Position numbers and translations under genes: made by a program. A model generated the notes under the pieces. That model was not told the origin of the DNA and made no database searches. It saw only the letters and a list, made by a program, of their open reading frames with translations. A stretch of DNA of 64,000 nt, from the NCBI GenBank assembly GCA_964394085.1, contig CAYMWF010000004.1:62001-126000 (forward strand), read 5' to 3'. Source of the stretch: CAYMWF01 sp964394085 [NCBI: uncultured Gemmatimonadota bacterium]. Lineage in GTDB: Bacteria > GCA-2686955 > CAYMWF01. Positions 54,942-63,345 of this stretch are shown piece after piece. Positions within the stretch are counted from its first letter, which is position 1. The number at the start of each line of letters is the position of its first letter.

Positions 54942-55535
54942 AAATAAGCCTGCATAATTTTTTTACCGCACGAAGAATGGTCTCGTCTCCATGTAACCGG
55001 TCGACTTCATAGGACGCCTCGTTCCGCACATTCCGGACCCATACGAGAACGGTCCTCGATATTACGGTGCGTATTCCAACCGCTTCCGAAGCAAGATGTG
55101 GGGGGAGGGAGTCTGGCAAGATTCTCGGAACGCGGCCACGAGAGTCGATGCGGCTCCCTTCAATTCTTCATCGCGCCATATAGCAAACAGAGGTGAAATA
55201 AATCGGCTTAAGCGGGCGGCTTCCTTCAAACAGTTGTATAAGCTCAAAACAACAAAGATACTTCGATAAACGGGGAGGTCGAAACTCTTGAAATCATCGA
55301 ATTTCTGGGATTGCTCAAAGGATGTTCAACGGGTGTCGATTTTGTTTTACTATCCTTTCAAAAGAGATTCCCATCAGCAAGGTTTACAGCCGAACAGCAA
55401 TGCCCATCCTGCCGAACATTCTGGAATAACTGGATTCCGAACAGATTATCGTTTATCATTACAAGTAATCATTGCCCGGAAGGAGATTAAATTCTACGTG
55501 AAATCCATCTGAATACTCGGAGAAGAGAGGATGAT
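54942..55535. other. Inter-module spacer
   Basis: 594 bp between module 1 and module 2. It contains a transposase relic (listed separately). The remaining about 265 bp before the second C25 gene shows no gene I recognise, apart from the AGAGAGGATGAT ribosome site shared with copy 1. Confidence 0.5.
54967..55269 (+). pseudogene. Relic of an IS91-like (Y2/Transposase_32) transposase
   Basis: In the frame starting at 54967 the translation gives TKNGLVSM, a stop at 54994, then PVDFIGRLVPHIPDPYENGP and RYYGAYSNRFRSK. This is the conserved C-terminal segment of IS91-type transposases, which usually reads like EFxxRLxxHIPxxxxxxxRYYGxYSN. The following residues (INRLKRAASFKQLYKLK) weakly resemble the family's WARLIxKIYEVDPL segment. 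Catalytic tyrosines and the N-terminus are absent, so only a decayed tail remains. Confidence 0.55.
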
Positions 55536-58500
55536 ATGAAGGTTTTCGCTTTTTTTTTCGCTGATATTCACCCTGGTTCTCGTTTCAGCCCATCCACTCT
55601 CAGCCTCTCCCCAGCCCGTCATCCTCGAGGGCTCGTATTCTACCGTTCAAAGTCCGTCGGTGATTGCCGTCGACTCCGATTCGTCTCACGTTGCCCTGGA
55701 ACTCCGGATGAACGGTTTTGAAACAACCTCGATAATCGAAGGAAATTCCACTTACCAGAAGATTACCCTGCCCGGAGTCCATGAATATCTTTCCGAAGAG
55801 GGAAAACCCCGGCTGCCCGTCGTAAGAAGACTCGTAGCTGTACCCGATTCGGTCACCCTTCATATAGCCCTCTCCGACACATCGCTCTATACACTGCCCG
55901 GCTACCCGGTCTATCCGGCTCCGTGCGTCTCGTATCCCGATACCGGATGCTTATGTTTCATCGAATCTTTCTGCCCGGATACGGACTTTTACGAAACAGA
56001 AACCCTGTACCCGGAGACTGCATTCGAAGTGTCGCAGACCGGTTACATGAGAGAGCAGAAGATAGTCGAGCTTCGTATCTTTCCGATCCGTTGCGACCCT
56101 TCTTCAGAAAAGCTCTTCGTAAATACCTTTTCGCACATCAATATTTCATATGAGGGCACTCCGTATTTCAACACAAAAGGCCTTGGTCCGTTCGAGGAAA
56201 TCGCCGGCCTCGGCAGCGTATGCTACGAACCCTGGGAATCACCACCCCCTGCTCCACCGGACAGCTCCGGCGGCGCCGATGCGGGTCAAATTCTGAACCT
56301 CGGCGGCGGTCAGGACGGCGGCGTTCAACCCGGTCCGGTCAAATGTCTCAAGTACCTAGAAGAACTGAAAGTCGAGGGCACACTGGCCGATTACATCGTG
56401 ATCGCCGCACCCGCTTACTACGATGAACTGTATTATCCCCCGAGAGAATCGTACATGGACTCCCTTCTGCTCTGGCGCAAGAATTTCAATGAACTGTGCG
56501 TCGCAGTCGCGTCCACCGAGCAGATCGATGAGGAGTTCGGCGAAACCGGTGGCTGCTGGGTGAAAATCCAGGCCTTTCTCAAATATGCCTATGAACACTA
56601 TGAAGCGCCCAATATGGAGGATGACAAGATCGGTTACGTGCTTATACTGGGTGATGATTGCATGTACAAGCATCCCCAGCATGGCTGGAAATGCTGCATT
56701 CCCTACGATACGGAGAAGCACGTACCTACCCCGTACAATGAAAATGTGCCTGAGAAACAGGATGTTCCGACGGATCACTGGTACCAGACATTGAGCGGGG
56801 ACGACGATATCCCCGACGTGCTGTTAGGCCGGTTCCCTGCATCGAATTCGGATGAGATGCAGCGCATCGCAAAGAAGGTCTACCGTTACGAGCGCTACCT
56901 CCCTGAATACCGAGGCAATTGGCGGAGGAATGCGTCATATGTACGAGGTGCAAACCTTGAGGGCAGGAAATGGTGTGACGATCTGGCCGAAGAGATATTC
57001 GATCCGATCGGCTACTCTCTTTCCTGTCTCGATTATGATGATGATCCTGAATTGACATTGGACGACTTCTACGACGAGTTCAATATCGGCCGGAACCTCG
57101 TCTACGTCGACGCTCATGGTGACAGAGACTACATATATCTGGGAATTGATATGGAAGCAAACGTCGACGATGTTCTTGGGTCTTATTATCTTGAAGAAAA
57201 GGAAGTGGAGTTTCCGGTAATGGTAACTGTCTGCTGCTGGACTGCGAAGTACTATGAAGATACTCAGGGCATACAGGAAACCGTAGGCGAGGCTTTCCTG
57301 AGCACCGAAAACAAGGGAGCTCTGGCTTATTTCGGATATGTTAAACCGGGAAGTACGGATTATAACAGGGACCTGTTCAAGGGAGTGGAAAATATATTCA
57401 TCAACAACATCACTGAAATGGGTAAAGTCCTCGTCGGAATCAAGCTCCTCAACCTTGACGGTGAATTCATTCTGACACTGCTCGGGGATCCCCTGTCGGA
57501 TATAGGAGAGCACATAGCCTACCCGGATCTCCCGAATCCATTCCTGCTTCCTTCGTATCTGAATCTACCGTGGCGTAACGCGCTTGGTGATTCGCTTCCG
57601 CTCAGCGTGTATGTCAAAAACACCGGCGGCGCAACGGCGGACGGCTTTCTTCTGAATGTAGACATCACTAGCACAAATGCAGGTTCGGAATCATGGAGTT
57701 TTCCGATAGACAGCCTCGAAGCCCGCGAGGGTATGAATTTCGATTTCAAGTGGGATGTAACGGGAATGACGACGCATATTGAAGACGTAGACATGAACGT
57801 CTACTTCTCTTACAGCGATACATCCGTATCCATGGAAGAGGTGGAATCCTGGGTCGCCGACGACACGGCCTCGGTAGCCCGCGACGAGATCCAGCTCCAG
57901 CCCGATCGCGAAGGCTGGCCGGTCAAATTGAGCGGGAATCTTTCTTCGTCTCCGGTTCTCTACGATCTCGACGGCAACGACACCCTTGTAATCATCCTGG
58001 GAGCAAGCGACGGCTGGCTTCATGTATTCCAGGAAAATGGCGAAGAACTGCCGGAATATTGGCCTGTTGAATTCGCGACTTATGAAGAGCGGGGAGTGAT
58101 CAGAACGTCTCCGGCGGTCGGTGATATCGACGGTGACGAAAACCCCGATGTGGTCTGTATCGTGTATTGGCCGAACACAAAAACAACCGATTTGTACGCA
58201 TTTCAGCACGATGGTCTGCCGGTTTCAATGAACTGGCCGGTTTCCCTCAACAAGGCAAATATTGATCATTCCCCGATACTCGGAGATTTCGACTCGAGTA
58301 CAACCGGCCTCGAGATACTCATCGTCGATGACCAGATAAGAACCTTTTCAGGCCAGGGCGACCAGATATGGTCATACGATTATGGATATGCGGATGGATA
58401 TTCTATACCTGGCGCGCCGGCCCTGGGTGCCTTTACAGATGAAAACAACCCGGAAATTGTATTCCATCCTCTAATTACCGACCTTTGGGGTGACACAGAC

Positions 58501-59226
58501 GGCTGTTTCACCAGGCTGAAATGGGACGGAGAGGTTCTTCTGGAAATGGAAGAACTCCCCGTATCAAGAACCGCCTCTGCGCTTGTGAACTGGGGCAACC
58601 AGGATACCCTTGAGTGTCTGGTACCGTACTTCGATGAAAGCGGCAACCATAACCTTACAAGTGTCGACTCGAATTACGACGAGAATCCCGATTGGATTGG
58701 AAAGGAATGCGGGAAGAAGCCCTCCACGCCGGCTCTTGGGAAGGTGGATATCGATCAGTTTACTGATGTTGCCATAGGGGCTGATTGGAGTAATGTTACC
58801 GGTCATGACGGTCTGGAAATCAATTTGTTTGATTATAAAGGAGATGTGACCTTTTCTTTTATTGGTTCTGAGAGCGAAGTCGGCTCGATTATCGGTTCTC
58901 CAATAATCGGAGATGTTGATTCGAATGGACGGCATGATGTGCTGGCAGTAACAACGAACGGTTATGTATATTCAATAGACAAAGATGGTTATTCTCTGAC
59001 GAACTTTGCATGGCCATTCAATGTGCATGCCTTGTCATCCGTCGGCGCGCCGGCGATCGGAGATCTTGACGGAGACGACTATCTCGACGTCGTGGTTTGC
59101 GGGGGTGATAATTATCTCTATGTGTGGGACATGAATCCGGGTGGTGACCCGCCAGACAGTCTTTCAACTCCTGAGTGGCCTGTGTTCCGGCGCGATCCTG
59201 CGCATACCGGGTGCTACGATGAATAA
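55536..59226 (+). CDS. Secreted C25 cysteine peptidase with FG-GAP propeller (copy 2), frameshifted in the signal peptide
   Basis: From ATG 55536 the first codons read MKVFAFFF and then go out of frame, because a poly-T run has nine T (55550-55558) where copy 1 has eight. Removing one T restores a signal peptide FAFFSLIFTLVLVSAHPLS continuous with the long frame. Without it, the uninterrupted frame starts only at GTG 55660 and lacks a signal. The rest is intact: propeptide-like domain, C25 core with His in YVDAHGDRD (57115) and Cys in VTVCCWTAK (57235), Ig-like domain and FG-GAP repeats. The N- and C-terminal parts are almost identical to copy 1, but the catalytic core is strongly diverged. 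Confidence 0.85.
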
Positions 59227-59284
59227 CGTCGTCCATTGATACATTTATGCTTCTGTTTTCGGATGTGAATTAAAGAGGCGGATT

Positions 59285-60568
59285 ATGAAAATCAAGATAC
59301 TGGTTTCGACGATGTTTCTCGTGCTTCTCCTTACAAACATGTTAGAGGCAGGTGAAACCGTTACAAAACTATTTACTACAAGCCAATTTAAAGATACTCA
59401 GCAAGTGAGGATTCCTTTCATCTCGACCGATTTTATAGTCTGCAACGATTCGACGTTCCAATCCGAACCCGATTGTGACATGGACTCAAGAGGTAATACT
59501 TGGGTTGTTTGGGAGGATTACAGGCACTCGCCTCCCGGGGATGTATTGAGAAATGCCGAAGTATATGCAAGAAAAATCTCACCCCACGGGAACTTCCTCA
59601 CCGGCGAATTACGGCTTACGGATAGAGATTTCCGCAGCTGGTTCGTCAAGGTGGCTGTCGATCGTATCGACAATGTTCATATAGTATTCCGCGATATCGG
59701 GACGAACGGATACGACGTAAGATACATTCAACTTGATTCAAGCGGAAATGTAGTTGTTTCAGAAACAGTCGTGAATGATGCGGAAGGCTGGCAGACCGGT
59801 GAATTACGCTGCGGAATCGGGGTTGATGAAAGGAGAACTGTCCACATTCTATGGCCGGAGCATTCAACCGATTTTTATTATTCTAAGCTGGACAGCACGG
59901 GTAATCTGCTCGTAGACAGAATACATGTTTCAAGCGAAACAGTATTTCATAAGCACCCTGATCTTTCAGTAGGGCCGGACTGTTCGGCGAATATGGTCTT
60001 CGCGAGACAAAATATGGGATCCACTGTTTTACATTTTTCAAAAGTAGATTCATCAGGAACTCTAGTTGTCGATTCGAAACCGGTAACATCTCAGGAACAG
60101 GACTATTACAGTTTCTATCCGAAAATCATAACTGATCAAATAGGTAATTCTCATCTATTATTTCACTATCGGGACGGGGCTCTGCAATACAAATATGACC
60201 CATGCTACCTCAAACTGGATCAGGTCGGAAATCAAATTGGCGAAATGGTCAACATCATCGATTATGAGGACGGATTGTGTAGCCGGGGAATTGCAATTGA
60301 CATGGACGACTCCGGATTTATCCATGCGGTATTCAACCAAGATGTAAATGGTTGGACATATTTTTTCTCTTATGCAAAGATTGCCGACGGTGGCGATCTT
60401 TTAAGCTATATCGACAATATCAGCGACAACGAGAATGAATGCAAGTGTTACCAGTCAGTCGCCGTATCCGGTCATCGCATAGCTTTCGTGTGGGAAAACT
60501 CGAAGCCTGGCTTAGAAACCCTGAACGACATCTACCTGAAGCAAGGCTACATTTCGACGAAACAATGA
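59285..60568 (+). CDS. Secreted seven-repeat propeller-like protein (copy 2)
   Basis: 427 residues, the same length as copy 1 at 53658. Signal peptide KILVSTMFLVLLLTNMLEAG. The same seven GNxxVVW-type repeats are present (GNTWVVWEDYRHS, DNVHIVFRDIGTN, RTVHILWPEHST, CSANMVFARQN, GNSHLLFHYRD, GFIHAVFNQDV, HRIAFVWENS). The segment FLTGELRLTDRDFRSWFVKV is unchanged between copies, while blades 4-6 have drifted. It lies 58 bp after the second C25 gene, with an AGAGGCGG ribosome site like that of copy 1. Function unknown. Confidence 0.75.
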   Translation: MKIKILVSTMFLVLLLTNMLEAGETVTKLFTTSQFKDTQQVRIPFISTDFIVCNDSTFQSEPDCDMDSRGNTWVVWEDYRHSPPGDVLRNAEVYARKISPHGNFLTGELRLTDRDFRSWFVKVAVDRIDNVHIVFRDIGTNGYDVRYIQLDSSGNVVVSETVVNDAEGWQTGELRCGIGVDERRTVHILWPEHSTDFYYSKLDSTGNLLVDRIHVSSETVFHKHPDLSVGPDCSANMVFARQNMGSTVLHFSKVDSSGTLVVDSKPVTSQEQDYYSFYPKIITDQIGNSHLLFHYRDGALQYKYDPCYLKLDQVGNQIGEMVNIIDYEDGLCSRGIAIDMDDSGFIHAVFNQDVNGWTYFFSYAKIADGGDLLSYIDNISDNENECKCYQSVAVSGHRIAFVWENSKPGLETLNDIYLKQGYISTKQ

Positions 60569-60574
60569 ATTTTA

Positions 60575-60712
60575 CCCTCTTAGATTCACTGCCGTCAGCG
60601 TTTATGTAAAAAACACCGACGGCGCAACGGCGGATAGTTTCATTCTGAATATCGTGGTGGAAGCGGACAGCATTACACCGGTTTCCTGGGAATTTCCGAT
60701 CGATTCAGAAAG
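60575..60712 (+). pseudogene. Fragment of a third C25 peptidase gene (Ig-like domain)
   Basis: From 60591 the frame reads VSVYVKNTDGATADSFILN, then VEADSITPVSWEFPIDSE and a stop. It aligns with the Ig-like domain of copy 2 (SVYVKNTGGATADGFLLN) in its first half and of copy 1 (MTPVSWEFPINDLESRE) in its second half. It has no start and begins 7 bp after the stop of the propeller gene. Confidence 0.75.
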
Positions 60713-60714
60713 GG

Positions 60715-60840
60715 ATCGTTGACCTTCTCGACTTGGGGTTTTTCGGTCCGCGGGCCTGGGGCGATGAAAATGAATACTCCGACTTGGATATCTTCATTTA
60801 CGTAGCCGAACTCGATAAATTGTCGCCTTCAGTTTCATCC
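60715..60840 (+). pseudogene. Remnant of a minimal nucleotidyltransferase (MNT) domain
   Basis: The frame reads IVDLLDLGFFGPRAWGDENE followed by YSDLDIFIYVAELDKL. This is the GS-R-A-x-GD...SDLD-h-h-V active-site signature of MNT proteins, with Ser replaced by Pro. Only this piece remains, fused directly to the C25 fragment. MNT proteins usually pair with HEPN proteins as toxin-antitoxin systems; no partner is visible. The frame stays open to 61152, but the rest looks random. Confidence 0.6.
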
Positions 60841-60881
60841 ACATATCATCCGTTTGCTTCTTTACGAAAGCCCGCAGAATG

Positions 60882-60985
60882 CCCCGTCCTGTGGACGGGG
60901 ATGAATGCGAAATGCTCAGTTCTCAGTGAGAAATCGCGGTGGAGGAGCCATGAATCGGGCGTAATGCCCCATCCTGTGGATGGGG
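60882..60985. repeat. Two copies of a hairpin with compensatory base change
   Basis: CCCCGTCC-TGT-GGACGGGG (60882-60900) and CCCCATCC-TGT-GGATGGGG (60967-60985). Stems of 8 bp share the same loop and orientation. The single difference is a G-C pair replaced by an A-T pair, with both bases changed. Shared flanks (AATG before, GAT after) show common origin. They look like subterminal hairpins of IS200/IS605-type elements. Confidence 0.65.
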
Positions 60986-61117
60986 ATCGTCCGATTCAAG
61001 CGATTTCTTTACTCGTATCCACCGAAGCTGCGTTTTGCCGGTACTGGAACAGAAATACAGAGCTTCCTGCAGAACCCGGAAAATCGAATGATTTCCGCAA
61101 AATACCCTATAAAAAGA

Positions 61118-61195
61118 AGCCTGCTCATTTTTTGCACAGAACCTCACTCTAGCGGCTCCTCGCAGTGGGATGTCGGGTCCAATTGTCTCCGTAGA
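61118..61195. repeat. Direct repeat flanking the duplicated module block, right copy
   Basis: The counterpart of 49682-49760. 61152-61181 is identical to 49716-49745, with similar flanks (AGCCTGCT at the left, TTGTCTCCG at the right). Confidence 0.7.
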
Positions 61196-61425
61196 CTCGG
61201 TGGCTGTGGCTCGAACTGCAAAGAACGGTACCACCCAAGAAGGTCGTACGAGAGCACAGGGCTTACTTCCGATATAACCGTTCCCTTCTTTCGAACCCGA
61301 TCGCAAATGAGATAATAAAATATGGACAGCGAATCGATACCCGGATTTCTTGACGGATGCGGTTCGCTACAGCGGTGACGCGGAAATGCGGGTTGGTATT
61401 GAATATGTAAACTTCAGATTGCTTA

Positions 61426-63327
61426 TCAGCGTGTCAGCCCGGCGAGGAAACCGCCGATTTTCGAGAGCAAAGTAGGCTTTTTACCGGCGGGTTCTTCCGA
61501 CGCTGTTTCCGGTTGGCATTGTTCGACGTGAGGCGCACATCCCGGGCAGGGGATCTGCCACTCGTGGGGCGATTCATCCAGGAGGGGGAGAGAGTTGTGG
61601 GTTGTGAAGAGAATGCGGTCTACATCGTGGCGACAGCGGCCCAGAGTAATCTTGAACTCGTGGGATCCCGGCTTGATCTGGACTTCGCCGAGTTCGAGCC
61701 AGCGCCAGTCGTCGGGAGAATCTTCGACGGCGCTTCCCCCTTGGAGGTCTTTGCCGTCCAGGGTCACTTCGGGTGAAAAGTCGAACTTATCTTCCACGAG
61801 TTTCCGGACGCGGACCCATACACTGTAGTTTTTCCAGACCGGCACCTGGGTGCGGTAAGTGAGTTGATACCGACCCGGTCCTTCGAGGGAAGAGACCGGT
61901 CTCAGGCAGTAGTGACCCCAGGCGGTTGTGTCGTGAACGGTGGTCCAGCCAATAATCTCCCGCGCGGATTCGGCTTCGCGGTACAGGTCTTTGTGATACG
62001 CGCCGGTATGCCAGTTGTCGTACATGTATCGGGGACATTCGATGAGATCGTGACGGTACACTCCGGGCGTGTCATATGCGTGGAAATTGCCGCTGTAGTC
62101 GAGAAACATGATATCGGTATCACCGTCGCCGTCCAGGTCGGTGAGCGCCCCGGTGCCGAAATCCTGGTTATCGATGTATACCGGCCAGCCTTCGGGATAT
62201 TCCGCGTAGAAGTCGAGAACTACGTCATAAGGGCGCGAGCCGCCCAGGAAGGCTTCGGGCGTCGCGTCATTCTCCTCGCCGTCCAGGTCGCCGACGACAG
62301 GTTGAGAGCGCATCGTGCCCGGCCCGTAATACGGCCAGTCCGGGAGCATGTTGCCTTCCGAATCGAAGATGAAGCTTATCGCGGCGTCGGACTCGCCCCA
62401 AAGGAATCGGGCGGGGCCGTCCTTTGCATCGATTGCGACGGGCATATGGCACATTTTACCAACGGAAGGGCTTTGAGGCCAACCCGGCACGTAGTCCCCT
62501 TCGATATCAAGAATATGAATTAAACCGTTATTATCGCAACCGATAATCTCAGGTTTCTGGTCACCATGGATATCTACCAGTGATACTGGTGGTGTGCATA
62601 TCGCATTGTCCAGCTTCTTAAAATCGATGGAACCGGTAAAAGGGGTACCATCATGGTTATAAACATGTATCCAACCTGGACCCCAGAAATAGTCCTCATA
62701 AGTAGCGAATACAATCTCGAAATCGCCGTCCATGTCGATATCGGCGACTGAGGGAGTCGTTTCGAGAAGCCTATGGATAATGAAAAACGGCCAACCGCTG
62801 AGTAAATCTCCCTTGCTGCTGTAAACACCAACCCGCCCTCTGTATGTCCCACCATTGGATGAGGTGGAGCTCACAAGAATTTCCAGTTTTCCGTCTCCAT
62901 CCAGATCGTAGAGTGCTGGTGCTACCGTGGCTTTAGCCGGCAGGTCGAACGGCCAACCTTCAGGCTGCGTGCCGTCGCTCCTTAGAGCCAAAGCGGTCGT
63001 AGAGGTGTCCCATACTGCGATCACGACTTCTATCCTGCCGTCGTTATCGACATCTCCTCCACAAATTTCGTCATAGGCAGGATTTGGAAGTATTATCGGA
63101 CAGCCATCAAGAAGTTTCCCGTTTGAATTCCAGACACCGAGTAAATCTCCGACGCATCCTATAATCACTTCAAGGGAATCATCGGCGTTGAAATCGATAA
63201 TAAGAGGGCAGCTCATGTTCATATGCCAATCTACAGGCCACCCTTGATTTTCTTCAATAGCCCCTATCTCCGTATAGACTAAAAAGGAGAGAACCAAGCA
63301 GAGCACACGAATTCGATGGCGATCCAT
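61426..63327 (-). CDS. Secreted FG-GAP/VCBS-repeat protein with C-terminal beta domain
   Basis: 633 residues with a signal peptide (VLCLVLSFLVYTEIGA). Residues about 25-420 hold at least seven FG-GAP-like repeats with Ca-binding-type turns (GGDVDNDGRIEVVIAVW, LYDLDGDGKLEILVSS, VADIDMDGDFEIVFATYED, LTDLDGDGDTDIMFLDYSG). Residues about 440-590 resemble a carbohydrate-binding or jelly-roll domain of the type found in NPCBM/CBM proteins (YQLTYRTQVPVWKNYSVWVR, then KPGSHEFKITLGRCRHDVDR). The tail is polar with a short hydrophobic end. Its FG-GAP repeats resemble those of the C25 peptidases. GAGGATTCC precedes the ATG. It follows the beta-helix gene by 18 bp. Confidence 0.83.
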   Translation of the reverse strand: MDRHRIRVLCLVLSFLVYTEIGAIEENQGWPVDWHMNMSCPLIIDFNADDSLEVIIGCVGDLLGVWNSNGKLLDGCPIILPNPAYDEICGGDVDNDGRIEVVIAVWDTSTTALALRSDGTQPEGWPFDLPAKATVAPALYDLDGDGKLEILVSSTSSNGGTYRGRVGVYSSKGDLLSGWPFFIIHRLLETTPSVADIDMDGDFEIVFATYEDYFWGPGWIHVYNHDGTPFTGSIDFKKLDNAICTPPVSLVDIHGDQKPEIIGCDNNGLIHILDIEGDYVPGWPQSPSVGKMCHMPVAIDAKDGPARFLWGESDAAISFIFDSEGNMLPDWPYYGPGTMRSQPVVGDLDGEENDATPEAFLGGSRPYDVVLDFYAEYPEGWPVYIDNQDFGTGALTDLDGDGDTDIMFLDYSGNFHAYDTPGVYRHDLIECPRYMYDNWHTGAYHKDLYREAESAREIIGWTTVHDTTAWGHYCLRPVSSLEGPGRYQLTYRTQVPVWKNYSVWVRVRKLVEDKFDFSPEVTLDGKDLQGGSAVEDSPDDWRWLELGEVQIKPGSHEFKITLGRCRHDVDRILFTTHNSLPLLDESPHEWQIPCPGCAPHVEQCQPETASEEPAGKKPTLLSKIGGFLAGLTR

Positions 63328-63345
63328 GAGGAATCCTCAGCTTGC

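Larger units (their letters stand above)
60569..61425. other. Remnant-rich intergenic region at the right edge of the duplicated block
   Basis: 857 bp containing, in order, a fragment of a third C25 copy, a nucleotidyltransferase remnant, two covarying hairpins and the right copy of the direct repeat (each listed). The last about 230 bp before the convergent FG-GAP gene shows nothing recognisable. Confidence 0.6.

Noticed and set aside
60882-60985. Possible CRISPR repeats
   Set aside because: Only two units, the repeated part is a short perfect hairpin, and no cas genes or further spacers are present.
60733-61152. 139-codon open frame taken as an intact gene
   Set aside because: Only its first about 35 codons match an MNT motif. 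The remainder runs through the two hairpins and the repeat, so it is a chance continuation of a remnant.
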